Shown here piece by piece: positions 1 through 10,774 of a stretch of 64,000 bases of DNA. The notes under the pieces were generated by a model, which searched no databases, was not told the origin of the DNA, and saw only the letters and a list, made by a program, of their open reading frames with translations. This DNA comes from Ichthyosporea sp. XGB-2017a (lineage: Eukaryota > Opisthokonta > Ichthyosporea), in the NCBI GenBank assembly GCA_002811675.1, contig PDIM01000004.1:20891-84890 (forward strand), read 5' to 3'. The position numbers and the translations under genes were made by a program. Every line of letters begins with the position of its first letter. Position 1 is the stretch's first letter.

Positions 1-1048
1 CATTTGGAATAGAAATTTCTTTTTTAGATTGGAAAGGGCACAATCAGGGTGAGGAAAAGACAATCGAGAAGCATTTCAGACTAAAGGTTGAAGCCTTAGT
101 TAAGAGGTTTTAATATCAGTTAGAAGAGGCTACCTGTAGTTAAGTAAATTGCTTGTGTATATCACTTATAGAACTATACAGCTAAACCCCTCCGTTTGGT
201 GAGCGGAAGCCACTTCTTGGCAAGCGTGTGATATTCCTTTCTGCTGTTCATGCCTACCAAGATTCCCCCGGTAAGCCACCTGCCCCTCATAGTCCAACAT
301 ATTAAGATCGCACAAAAAGAAATACAAAATAGTTCTTTCATGGTTTTCACGGTTTCACCTTCATTGGATAGGATTTTAATTTAAAGGAAAAGGGAACTGC
401 CAGCCGAGCTAGTTGATTAATCTCTCTCCTCGGATAGGGCCAACAAGAAATTACTCTACACTGTGCAAAAACAAAACAAAGAGAAAAAGATACACTAGCA
501 TTTATTCTTTTTCCCTAGGACAACTTAATGGTTTGCTTTCTCTTTTGACACTCTGGCACAGTAACTTCAATTCATTTCTTTTGCATTGTTCCCTCCTCGG
601 ACCCTATTAAAAGAAAAAAAGAATCTAAGAGATGAATCCACATTTAATACCTGAGGTAGAATCTTTATTCTTTTGTGACATTACAAAGAGTGTGCTTGTC
701 AAGACTTAAGATTTCCATGTTTCTACACAGATATTCTCGCTTAATACTTGTATTCGACATAAACAAACAGGACATACTTTTTGTAATCCATAACACGTTT
801 ATTTCCATTTCAGGAGATATCTGCGACATATTTTAACCATTTAAAGTATAAGCCATTACTAAATCAAGTAATCGAGGTAAACCTAAAATATGTACTTTGT
901 AGCAGTGAATTGTAACTTTAACACTATATTTTTAACATATTATGATTACTATGATTTTAGCTTATCAGCTTACGTCTATAGCTTATTTGCTATAAGTAAT
1001 CAATTCAAGGTAATTAGTAAAGTTTCATTTAGGCATTTATTACACAAA
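1..1048. other. AT-rich intergenic stretch, no gene seen
   Basis: No open frame here resembles a protein. The longest (413-610, +) is short and of biased composition. The right end is the 3' flank of the minus-strand membrane-protein gene that stops at 1049. Confidence 0.6.
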
Positions 1049-4000
1049 TCATAATACAATTCTCTTTATTGACTCATTCCCCTCCTCTCTCTCGCCCCCC
1101 CCCCTCCACTTCTTGTCGTTATTTGCATCCCTGTGATTCAATACCAGCTCAATCTCCACCAGCCATCGCACAAGAAAGAATTTGTTGCTGAGCGCTGTCC
1201 CCAAAAGTGCCATCCAAAAAGGATATATGACGCAACAAAGCGCTCCAATCCACACAACAAACGACGGTACGTTCACAATTGCCTCTCCCCGGACCACTAC
1301 AGAGTTTAGAACGAGAAACCACACAATGACAAAGACACCAGATAGCATCACAAGGGCGCCTCCTCTTTTCAGATTAATTCTGAGCAGCACCCAAAATCCT
1401 TTGTGTGCCACGGTTTCCATTTCAATCTCCACTTCTCTCTGGGGCCTCCACTTTAGTCGCCCTGTAACCAGACTGTGAAGCCCTTGGATTACATTCATTG
1501 TCCCCAAAACAATTTCTGGTGGGTAGCTGATTACGGACATGACCAATTCCAACGCGCAAATGGCTATATGTATGAATTTTCTCCGACAAACGGTTAGCTC
1601 ACTTTCTCTTGGATGGACCCGGTACCGAAGATGAAACAAGATGTCCATGATCTTGAAAACGATATTAATGACCAAAAATACAACCATGACAAAAATGAAC
1701 AGGGAGAGTAGAATGTCAAGATTCTTTAGATATATAAAGAACCAATATTTGGTTTCGGAGTGAGCGTGAATGACTGCATCATAAAGTTGCTGCTCATTGT
1801 AAATGTCGGTAATGTCCAGAGCAAGTCTCTCTGTAGAGGTAAAGAGTGTTTGGCAAGTTAACGCCACTAATATGAAAAACGGGGCCGTCAAAATCAACAT
1901 GGGCTCCTTTAAAGTCTTTATCGCAGCTGGGGTACCCTTGCCGCAAATATCTTGATCTGTGTGTATGTTACTAGTGAGCTTTAGACGGACCTTCCTTGTC
2001 GCTTCCTTGACACTGAACGACCTACAGAACATGACCCAGCCGGTGTGGATTGCCTTGAGAATTCGTACAAGCCGGCCGAAGCTCTCGGGAAATAAGTAGC
2101 AGCCGTTTATAAGTTCACCCACCATCCACCTCTTTTTCTGATATTGAATTGCCAAAGGATTGAAGACGGGGTCTTCGGTAAAAAACACCTCATCAGTGCA
2201 GTATGGTCGAAGAAACAGGGCCTCATAGGTGTCATGAGAATATATATCAATCGGTAGGGCATCGCGGGGCTTTTCGGGGGATCCAAGCAGGGCAGAGCAG
2301 TAAGCAAGATTGTTTACCAGACCTTTACCATAAAAGAAAGACCGACCCATTGTACTACTTACCGAAGCTCCGATGGAGGGAACACTCACTTCTTGCGCTC
2401 CTACTCGCCACATGAAAACGCTTTGTTTCGGAACAACAATGTCCGTTCGAAGATGCTTTGATATATGGATGAGCTCTTGTTCCTTGCCCATTCTTGTATC
2501 CTCCTCACCACGCTCTTCAATCTTCTCCAGGTCTTCTTGGTCCTCTCCCACCTCATCTCGTGAAGCTAAACTATCATACTCCATTGAAACCATCGAAGCA
2601 GCTTGTTTGGCATCAGCACCCCATGCCTCATAAAACATAGCGCAGACATCATTGAGTTGTTGCTCTTCATCGTTGTTTAGTGTTGTCCTATAAGATGTTC
2701 CTGGTCTAATTATTGGCTGAATAATTCCGTGCAAGGGGTTTCCAAACGCTATTTGGGCAAGACGCTGGACAGATCCTTCAGGGGCACTGGTATCTCCGTC
2801 CATCAACAATGTAAATGAATATGGACCAGAGTCATCTTGTTTATCAAGGCTACTATCCAAAGGGAACAGTTCTTGATTATTGGGGTCTGAGCTATCTACT
2901 GACGGAGCAGAGGTGGGTCCCCTGCCGTTTCTCTGTGAGCTGATAACGGAACTAGAGTCAGAAAAAAGGCTGGAACTGCTACCTTGGAGAAAGTGAGAGC
3001 CTTTTAGCCCTGCATCCTTAACTCTTTTAAAGTCCTTTTGTGTATTAACATCGAACAGCCGCTGCAGCTCTTGGAATTGTGCACTGCTGTATAATCCACT
3101 GTTTGTTAGATTGCCAGTAAATCCAAAGGTGGGCTGCCCAATCACACTGCCTTCCCGAGCATGTTGCTTTGGATACGTGTACGAGTAATCAATGCCCCAC
3201 GTGGAAAGCTGCATGAGATCCTGGTACTGCCCCGGCTTGCGAAGGACTCGGGAGGTGCGATGAAAGTACATAAACCTTTCGCATTGCATCTTGATGAACT
3301 TCCACGCTTCGAGGGCAAAACTATCCTGCCAATTATCTCCACATTCGGCCTTGTGCTTATCAGTAAATAAAATCCAATTCTGGGTTATACGTGAAAACGC
3401 TATAAATGGCTCCTCTTTGGAGTGAATCCACTTCATTGTTTCATAGTTGTTTTTCAAGCCCGTCTCCTTTTCTTCTTCCAATTGGTGCGACAGGATGATC
3501 TCAGCACTGTATTGGCACATGTCGTTCCAAGACGGAAGAAGCTTTTCCGCATCATGAATGTCATCAGACATACTCTTCAATAACTGTTTCAAAGAGCCGT
3601 ACATATCTTTGCACAGCTTCACACGAAAGACATCCCTCATCAACAGCTCATGCCGAACAATATCCACATCCTTTGACACACTCACCACAGTCGTCTCAAA
3701 ATTACCCTTGGGATCCATATTGCGACAGAATGTGCCATACATTGAGCGGAAACAGTCTGTGGAGGCCTGTTTTTGGTTTGAAAGTAAACAATAGCATCCG
3801 AGGGTTTTCATATTGGCTTGCAGTGGGAATACTGCAGGCTCCTTGTCAGCACCGGTATCAGGAATGGTATGACGAAAAACCTTCCAAAAGTGGCGAATGT
3901 AATGGCTCATATATAGAAAAAGGGCACTCAGAACAATATTAGAAACAATCACATAGCAGAACACAAACACCACAGCAATGAGAGTAGACGAATATATCCA

Positions 4001-5296
4001 ATCCACAGTTAACACAATGCACAATGCCACGAAACCCAAAGCAATATACTGTGTAGCCATCATACAGGTGGCCAACCTAGGGTCGGGGATGCTTGAAAGA
4101 TCCATATACACATCACACGAACTTGAGCCACTACTGTTTGACTGACTAGAAGCGGCGCTATTGGACAAATTGCTTGGCAGACCCTGCTCTAAATCCGCCT
4201 CACTCTGCCCATTTATGAAGTCAGGCAATGAAGAAGACGTCGAACCTCCACGTGACGATGTATTGGAGGTCGAATCTTCTGAAAGGCACCGTTGATTTGC
4301 AGTGATGGTTGTCACCACACCATTTGCTCTGAGAGTATCAGCGAAGGATGTGTGGAGGTGCTGTAGCGAATCACCCTCATTGCCTTGATGCTTTGCCTGC
4401 TTCCCATCTGTCGCATCTGAACCCCTTTTCGTACCATAGAACAAAATTTTAGAGCCGTCTTTGTAGCGGAACGGGGACTTCAATGGCTTGAAAGGGTTGT
4501 CTTTTGCAGGCAGGCATTCAGCAGGTGGAGTGGAAATTAGTAGACCAATAAGTAATTGGAAGACTGTACCCAGCACCCAGGCAAGAAGCCACACCAAATG
4601 TTTCTGAAAGCATTGGTCATCTATAATGCCCTCCTTTTTGAATACACATAAAGAACCGGCTTGGGGATTCGTGTAGATGAGAATAAGGGCGTCCAGACGG
4701 ATAAAGATTTTGGAGGACAAGAGGCCGAGGAACTCTGCTCCCAATACAAGGAGATAACCTGCGAAAATTGATGTAAATGAGGACAACGCGATGAGGCGTG
4801 TTCTTCTGAACAGGATTAAAGCTAAGTAAATGACGCAGAATCCACCAAGAAAGATGTACTTTACAGAGATGGGGAACCCCAAATTTCCAAAGGATGCGTT
4901 TGGAAGGGAGTTCGAGCCCTTGCTCTTGTAGCCAGAGGTGAACCCTGATTCCCCTGACAAAGAATATTGTGAAAAGTTGGCAAAGGAGAAAACAAGCACC
5001 GAGGTGAGATAACCCGCAAAGAGGCAAAGACAGACCCGCTGAACAACTTTGGAGTCATTAATCAACAATATACCGCCTACAATTCCCACAATCACAAAGG
5101 ACTCGTACGGGTTTGCAGGGGCAAAACTACTCGAGATGTACCTATTCATGTAATCGACCATGTTTATCGTGAAGGAGGGAACCCCAAAGAGGAAGAAGCC
5201 CGTCATGAAGACAGACAGGGAAGGCAGCCATGCACCTCTGGGGAAAAGGAACGCGAAGAGAATAAAAGATATGATCCCAATATTAAATAGCAGCAT
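1049..5296 (-). CDS. Large multi-pass membrane protein, family not recognised
   Basis: A single uninterrupted frame of 1415 codons. I do not recognise the family. Visible architecture: an N-terminal block of about 6-7 hydrophobic segments (residues 1-260); a polar Ser/Gly/Asn-rich loop (about 265-410); a second block of about three segments (about 415-490); a soluble region of some 600 residues that is acidic and Ser-rich in its second half; and a C-terminal block of about six segments (about 1120-1390) with a basic tail. The ATG at 5296 opens directly into the first hydrophobic segment. The layout recalls large transporters or channels with a big cytoplasmic loop, but I see no diagnostic motif. 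The stop lies just past a C-rich tract (GGGAGG on the coding strand), so the last codons sit in low-complexity DNA. That a protein of this size has no intron, like several neighbours, supports a real gene. Confidence 0.8.
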   Translation of the reverse strand: MLLFNIGIISFILFAFLFPRGAWLPSLSVFMTGFFLFGVPSFTINMVDYMNRYISSSFAPANPYESFVIVGIVGGILLINDSKVVQRVCLCLFAGYLTSVLVFSFANFSQYSLSGESGFTSGYKSKGSNSLPNASFGNLGFPISVKYIFLGGFCVIYLALILFRRTRLIALSSFTSIFAGYLLVLGAEFLGLLSSKIFIRLDALILIYTNPQAGSLCVFKKEGIIDDQCFQKHLVWLLAWVLGTVFQLLIGLLISTPPAECLPAKDNPFKPLKSPFRYKDGSKILFYGTKRGSDATDGKQAKHQGNEGDSLQHLHTSFADTLRANGVVTTITANQRCLSEDSTSNTSSRGGSTSSSLPDFINGQSEADLEQGLPSNLSNSAASSQSNSSGSSSCDVYMDLSSIPDPRLATCMMATQYIALGFVALCIVLTVDWIYSSTLIAVVFVFCYVIVSNIVLSALFLYMSHYIRHFWKVFRHTIPDTGADKEPAVFPLQANMKTLGCYCLLSNQKQASTDCFRSMYGTFCRNMDPKGNFETTVVSVSKDVDIVRHELLMRDVFRVKLCKDMYGSLKQLLKSMSDDIHDAEKLLPSWNDMCQYSAEIILSHQLEEEKETGLKNNYETMKWIHSKEEPFIAFSRITQNWILFTDKHKAECGDNWQDSFALEAWKFIKMQCERFMYFHRTSRVLRKPGQYQDLMQLSTWGIDYSYTYPKQHAREGSVIGQPTFGFTGNLTNSGLYSSAQFQELQRLFDVNTQKDFKRVKDAGLKGSHFLQGSSSSLFSDSSSVISSQRNGRGPTSAPSVDSSDPNNQELFPLDSSLDKQDDSGPYSFTLLMDGDTSAPEGSVQRLAQIAFGNPLHGIIQPIIRPGTSYRTTLNNDEEQQLNDVCAMFYEAWGADAKQAASMVSMEYDSLASRDEVGEDQEDLEKIEERGEEDTRMGKEQELIHISKHLRTDIVVPKQSVFMWRVGAQEVSVPSIGASVSSTMGRSFFYGKGLVNNLAYCSALLGSPEKPRDALPIDIYSHDTYEALFLRPYCTDEVFFTEDPVFNPLAIQYQKKRWMVGELINGCYLFPESFGRLVRILKAIHTGWVMFCRSFSVKEATRKVRLKLTSNIHTDQDICGKGTPAAIKTLKEPMLILTAPFFILVALTCQTLFTSTERLALDITDIYNEQQLYDAVIHAHSETKYWFFIYLKNLDILLSLFIFVMVVFLVINIVFKIMDILFHLRYRVHPRESELTVCRRKFIHIAICALELVMSVISYPPEIVLGTMNVIQGLHSLVTGRLKWRPQREVEIEMETVAHKGFWVLLRINLKRGGALVMLSGVFVIVWFLVLNSVVVRGEAIVNVPSFVVWIGALCCVIYPFWMALLGTALSNKFFLVRWLVEIELVLNHRDANNDKKWRGGGEREEGNESIKRIVL

Positions 5297-6120
5297 GGTG
5301 GGATTGTGATTTTAAACGGGTTAGATTTGAATGTACGGGCGAAGTACTTGGGCTTGTTTTCATTTTGCTTTATATCTCCCGTTTCTGTTGTTGTTCTCTG
5401 TTTTATTTATTTGTTGCTTACAGTTCCCTTGTATGTTTCTGTTGTTCTGGTTGGTCTTTTTTTTTTTATCTGTTGCTTACAGTTCTCTTGTATGTTTGTT
5501 ATGGATACATTACACTCAAGGCATGCAAGCAGCGAATTAACACGGCAAGAAACCACAAAAGGCAAGGTCCGATTTTTCACAGCTCATTGTAGTATTTGCA
5601 AATTATTTGCTTGAGAGGGTATTATCGACGTTTTCTCTTTCTAAATTACCAACGAGCTGTGAGACGGGGGGTTGACCCAGCCTATATATATATCTCTGGA
5701 AACCAGCGTAGACCGGAAAAACACGTGCCAATGCCTATTGAATGAGAATTTCGGAATATTTGTGGACCTCATTCCATATATGGATGTTCTTTCTCCTAAA
5801 TAAGGCTTGGCCAATGTTACAAATTAGGATATTCTATTTTCTACACTCATTTTTCATTCAAAACATGTACATGCATTGGTTTTTTTTTTTTTTCCATCCA
5901 CAGACCACAGTCATGGACGCGTTTATTCCCTTTTAAAATACATGCGAATTTAATTATCCTTGTTCTCTCCCCCAATCAATCGGAATTCGGAATAATTTAA
6001 GCTGTAATTTAAGCATTATATTCTCCACGAGGTTTTCCCATAATCACTGAACTTTCAAGGTTCATTGACGTCAGAGAGGCTGTTTCAAGGTCAACTCTCC
6101 GTATTTTCGTAGGGCGCCCA
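5297..6120. other. Intergenic, 5' flank of the membrane-protein gene with one short dispersed repeat
   Basis: Upstream region of the minus-strand gene. It holds T-rich tracts and TATATATATA near 5685. Near 5741-5790 is an inverted copy of a short repeat also seen at 17.1 and 20.9 kb (see the repeat entry). No coding frame is convincing. Confidence 0.5.
5741..5790 (-). repeat. Short dispersed repeat, inverted copy
   Basis: The complement of 5741-5758 reads TATTCCGAAATTCTCATT, matching 16 of 18 bases of the copies at 17171-17190 and 20979-20998. It is followed by the palindrome CCATATATGG near 5776, which in the 17.1 kb copy lies on the other side. That is what an inverted copy should show. 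Confidence 0.45.
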
Positions 6121-6136
6121 CCATATTTTTTCGTGG

Positions 6137-6262
6137 ACGGGTTCACCAAAAGTCGTGTGGACGGGCCCTCGACCACTCCGTCGACCACCGTCCACCAAAA
6201 ACCCGTGGACGAGGTGGACGTGGACGTGGACGTGGACGAATGGTGGACGCCACGTCCGTATT
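6137..6262. repeat. GTGGAC-rich simple or satellite-like repeat
   Basis: The strand is dense in GTGGAC/GTCCAC hexamers, with about five nearly uninterrupted GTGGAC units around 6214-6245. Related CGTCCAC-type motifs reappear at 6615-6647, on the far side of the LINE copy at 6329-6576, which suggests that the LINE inserted into this repeat. Confidence 0.5.
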
Positions 6263-6328
6263 CCCAATTGACACGGGAAAAATTTATAATTTTTTTATGA
6301 GTAAACCCAAGCTCTGCAATTTTTTCCG

Positions 6329-6576
6329 TAGAAAAAACCATTCTTCTCTTTCCATGTCACAGCGAAGCATGTAATCACCCATTTTGGCCTTCGGATCAGA
6401 TGATGGAAAACATCCACAGACCAAGAGCATCCCACACCGGTAGAAGAAATCATTAGCAAGGTTAGCTGGGAATGGGAGGCCAGACCAAGACAGAGGAGGA
6501 AACCAAATCTTGAGGGCCATATAGTAAAGTACCAAATCTAAGGAGAGAGGGCAAAAAAAAAAAAAAAAAAAAAAAA
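6329..6576 (+). mobile_element. 5'-inverted LINE (non-LTR retrotransposon) 3' end, older copy
   Basis: The right half (about 6433-6576, +) encodes the end of the LINE C-terminal domain (VEEII...RRKPNLEGHIV), then TAAGGAGAGAGGGC and a poly(A) run at 6553-6576. The left half (about 6329-6432) encodes on the minus strand the preceding protein segment (VDVFHHL, RRPKWVIT, WKEKNGFFYG), so the 5' part is inverted relative to the 3' part. The ends are flanked by an imperfect direct repeat, GCTCTGCAATTTTTTCCG at 6311-6328 and GCTATGCACTTTTTTCCT at 6577-6594, a plausible mutated target-site duplication. Non-coding remnant. Confidence 0.7.
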
Positions 6577-6817
6577 GCTATGCACTTTTTTCCTTGACTA
6601 TTAAACTTGGTAGTTCGTCCACAATTCGTCCACCACGTCCTCGTCCATTTCTGACATCGTGAGGGTAACTACTAAAATCCCAAACGTGATACTGCGCAAC
6701 AAAAAGCATGCTACAAATGCAGGTTCGTATATTTGTGCGACTGTGTAGTGTCTACACATTCCACACGCCATTTATGGCAAAGCTGAATGAGAGGACAAAG
6801 GAAAGGCGTGACACGTG

Positions 6818-7235
6818 GTGGAAAACGTCCACCTCGCCGTTTACCCTCCTTTCATCGATAATTCTGAGGTATCCATCGCAGACGTTTATGTGTCTGATAG
6901 ACTCCTCTTCCCTCATGCATAGGGGGCACAGCGTGCCCTTGCCCGCATCATCGAAAATTGGCCCCAATTTAGCTCTCTGTCTGTCTCTAGACCTGCTTCG
7001 AAGACCTAAATGGGTTATTACATTCTTTGCTGTTGCATGGAAGGAGAGGAATAGCTTTTTCTACGGGGACCAAGTGCACCCTACACCGGTAGAAGAAATC
7101 ATTACAAAGGCTAACTGGAAATGGGAGGCCAGACCAAGACAAAGGAGAAAACCAAATCTTGAAGGCCATATAGTGTAAAGTATCCAATGAATAAAAGGAA
7201 AGGGTCCTCTAAGGAGAGAGGGCAAAAAAAAAAAA
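6818..7235 (+). mobile_element. 5'-inverted LINE 3' end with intact target-site duplication
   Basis: About 6818-6985 encodes on the minus strand a reverse-transcriptase-associated zinc finger (CPLCMREEESIRHINVC) followed by VDVFHHV. About 6986-7178 encodes on the plus strand the next segment (RRPKWVITFFAVAWKERN...) through the C-terminal GHIV and stop. A short 3' UTR ending GGAGAGAGGGC and a poly(A) of about 15 follow. The element is bracketed by an 18-21 bp perfect direct repeat, GGAAAGGCGTGACACGTG at 6800-6817 and 7239-7256. The inversion plus poly(A) plus duplication is the signature of twin-primed LINE integration. Better preserved than its neighbour, so younger. Confidence 0.8.
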
Positions 7236-7440
7236 AAAGGAAAGGCGTGACACGTGCGGTGGCCTGCATGCGCGTGGCTTCCGGTGCGAAGACACAAATA
7301 AAATGAAAAGTAAAGCGCTATTTTACTTCTGAGCTTCGAACTCTTTCTGCAGTTAGTCTTGTTAAACAAATCACAAACAAATCACAGTCTTGTCTTTCTT
7401 GTTAAACGTCATTCACAGGTTTTATTTAGTCCTTAAAACA

Positions 7441-9545
7441 ATGGCCCCTCAGCGCGATCAATTTTTCCAAGTTCTTTTTGGTATGCCAAAAGCCCTATTT
7501 TCCGCTGTCCTCGGCAAATATGCCCAGTCACTTGACCTACTTGCAAAGGCACAGGCTAGTCAAGAGTTGTTTGCTCTCCTAAGAGATGGCGACGACCACC
7601 GGGAAATGGTACTGGAAGTGCTGTTTTCCTCGCCCTCACGGACTCCGAACGTCGAAGCCAGGCATCCCGACCCTAGCGCTCGGCATTACGTTCCCAGTAA
7701 TCAGCCGTTCCATACGGCGTCGGAGGCTTTGCGGAGTGGCTACAAATGTGCCCCGCGAAATGTCGCTCCGGCGACCGACAAAGCTCTGCAAGAGAAGCTG
7801 GCAAAAACTGTGTCAAGTTTAAGCTTCACAGTGTCTCTTGGTGTCATTGACACCGATGACGAGTCTGGAGGTCCGGGTTGTATACACGAGTTGAGCCACA
7901 CCCCTCCTCAAGTATGCGAAATGACTGGGTCGGATACCAGCTATACTGCATGTACAGCAGTTCTTACTCTCACCGAGAAAGACGACCCCGAGTCTTTGAT
8001 GGGAAAAATGCGACGTAGGATTTTCCGTGGAGCTACAAAATGTGATCGCTTCTTCAGCAATTGTGTGCGACAATGGCGAATGTACTTGTCGGGTAACCCA
8101 GTGGATCAGTCACTCTTCTTCTTCGCCGTGGAAACGGATGGGGACTTGCATGAGATACCGGCGCTTCTCGATCCAGGTTGGGCTATGGGAGTGGTACAGG
8201 CTCTTCAGCCAACACCATACACCAACAGTGGAGTTTGTTTCTTCCCAAGGCTCGCAAGGGGAAGCAACCTCGGGTAGTCTTTGTTATAAAATACCCCAAA
8301 GTACTTTGCCGTGACATGGAAACAGTGGCGGGCTCGGCCACACTGCTGACTAATGCCACAAGAGTCAAGAGTCTCAAACGGGTCGAGTCGCGCAAGTCCC
8401 GTGGTGCACCAGCGTCCAAGCGAAAGGCGACAGCCGAAGTGAAGCCAGCCTTTTCGCACCTATGCTCTGCTATTGCCGCACTACCTCATATGGTAGATCG
8501 ATTGTCGCCTTTGGAAGCTCTTGACACTTTGGTGAATACCCCACTGGATGTTCTCAACGCAGCAGCCGTGACTAAACGCCAGACCCCCCTTCCCGCAGGA
8601 GATGATGAGAAACGCGAAGCAGTTGCCAAGATGGTTGACACCTTGACAAGTGAATACCCTGTGACTGTGACGCTGAAAACATTCTCTTGGCTTTCCTAAA
8701 AGCAGTCAGAAACTTTGCCGAAAGATCGCCCGGACACTTTGCCCATAGACCAGCTTTTTTTCCCTCCCTTTGCCGTACACTACGGAAGCACAATTGGAGA
8801 AACTAATGAGAACCCCGTTGTAACCCCTGATGACCTGATGTTTGTGACCATGACGTTGCCCAATATGCAGCTGTCTGTCACGGACAGCACGAATCATCGC
8901 AAAGGGGCGTTCAAAATATGCATCCCAGCGCGCGTCATTACTAGCTCATGCGGTAAACCAGAGAAAGTCGCCCTCGTTTACTCCCACTCAGGCGGCAGTA
9001 TTTGCCCAGACTTGTTCATGCAAGCCTATACCGAGTTGGTGTTGAATGCTTTCCGCAGCACATTTCAGCAAAAGTTGAAGAACTCCCAGGAAAAGAGTAT
9101 GGCTTCAATAAGCACCGCGGTGAAGAACATGAAGTTCACGTATCTTTTAACGGTCCATGGAGATTTTAGCAAAACATATGGTGGTGAAAGCATGTGCGTC
9201 CAGTACCCGTTTGTTCAGTCCACATCGAAAAAGAACAACAACGAAACCTACCAGTCCAAACAGCCCTCAAACCACAACAAAATATGCCAGGCATTGTCCC
9301 ATGCCTCGTATACGCTTTCCAATACGGAATATCTCCTTTGCGACCTTCAAGGGGATACAACAACATTATTCGACCCCGCCTTCAACAGCCATGCCCAACG
9401 CTGTGGGCCAACCGACCAAGGAACGGAAGGAATAGCAAACTTCTTCGACAGGCATAAGTGCAACGAAATTTGCAAAGTCATGGAGCTTGAATCGTTCACC
9501 GAGAACGACATTAAAGAGCATGCAGATGCTGTGGTCAACAAATGA
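7441..9545 (+). CDS. Alpha-kinase domain protein (two short introns, or a decaying gene)
   Basis: Three open segments run in order: 7441-8277, then a frame open to 8699, then 8706-9545. The last carries alpha-kinase hallmarks: a GAFKICIPARV strand, YLLCDLQG, LFDPAF, GTEGI and the zinc-site motif RHKCNEIC near the C-terminus. Alpha-kinases (eEF2 kinase/myosin heavy-chain kinase superfamily) phosphorylate Ser/Thr in helical contexts. The frame change near 8200 and the in-frame TAA at 8697 can both be removed by phase-0 introns, 8191-8249 (GT...TTCTTCCCAAG) and 8661-8705 (GTGACT...AAAGCAG), giving 666 residues. These would be shorter (59 and 45 nt) than other introns here, so frameshift plus nonsense decay is the alternative. 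Residues 1-350 are unrecognised. ATG 7441 is the first in frame; an AATAAA lies near 9578. Confidence 0.65.
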
Positions 9546-10774
9546 GAATCCTAACCCAATGGGGCTAAAATTTTTGAAATAAAATAGCCCATATTTTCCA
9601 GAAGTCAATCAGAGATAAGCAAGTGTCATACAGAGCCAAGCAAGCAGGCGCTGGAAACAAACAAATCACACACACGCAAGCAAGCAGGTGCTGGAAACAA
9701 ACAAATCACATCGAGGCAAGAACTGAGGCAAGAACTGGTTTATGAGCTATAAACCTATCGAAGGGATAAACTTAAACCCTACCACATTACACAATAGTAT
9801 AACTTGTAACTTTAACAAACTCATGTAAAAAAAAAAGAACATTGCTGACAAAAATGTAAAGCAGTAATTGACTGCTCATCTGTGGTGTCATGTACAGTCA
9901 ATTATAGGGTGTACACTGTGTATACCCACAGGCCCTAAAGCTTTTCAAGACTATCCGCTAGACTGTTCCTTTCCTCGCTGTGCACCTATACCACTATTTC
10001 CTTATTTCTGTGAATAAAAAAAAATACAGAAAAATACACCAAAATTCACTAAAAACGGATAAAAATTAAAAATTGATTTTTTCCAATTTTGTTTTTTCTT
10101 CTCGTTTTTTTTTTTCATCACTAGAGAGCTTGTGATGAGTTGTCCTTTACTGCTTCCAAGTTCCATGGCCCACTCCAGTAGTAAATAGAGGGTACACGAA
10201 AAAAGAAAAAAATTATTTTTTATTTTTATGGTAGGGGGGGAGCCGGGAGAGGGAAAAGGGAAAAAAAAGAAAAAAGAAACCTAATTTTTATTTTTTGGTT
10301 TCCAGGTCTGTGTATGGGATTTCTCGTACAGACTTTTCTATAGGATTTCCTATACTTAAGAAAACATTTTTCCCGCTTTTTTTTTCTACTGAATTTTCAT
10401 ATATAGTTAATTTATATTTTCTGTTTGTTTTGTTTATCCTTTTCCTTCAACTCCTCTATCTTCTTTTTTTATTTTTTATCATCCATTTATTGTTTTTTTA
10501 TATAATTCCTAATATTATTCTGATCACTAATTATGTGACTATAGGAGTGGGCCATGATGCTTCAGTAGATAAACACAGCTACGCTTTCAAGGTGAAACCG
10601 TTAGAAGTAAGTATGTACAACATAGTAATATTCCCCGAGTGGAGATAACTCTTCATTTCAACCCGCTCTTTGGCACATTTTGAATTAAGGAAAAAAGAAA
10701 AGAAAAAAAAATATATATTTTAGATTTAAAAAGTTAAATCAGGCAAGGAGGTGTGCCAATATATTTGGAATAAA
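9546..10774. other. Intergenic, low complexity
   Basis: Contains a tandem duplication of about 35 bp (see its own entry), long A- and T-rich runs at 10010-10510, and nothing that reads as protein. The plus-strand frame at 10295-10648 is made of T-rich low-complexity sequence. Confidence 0.5.
9637..9710 (+). repeat. Tandem duplication, two copies of about 35 bp
   Basis: The unit CAAGCAAGCAGG(C/T)GCTGG followed by AAACAAACAAATCACA occurs at about 9637-9671 and 9676-9710 with one mismatch and a short spacer. The motif ACAAATCACA also occurs twice just upstream of the alpha-kinase gene (about 7366-7386). Confidence 0.6.
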
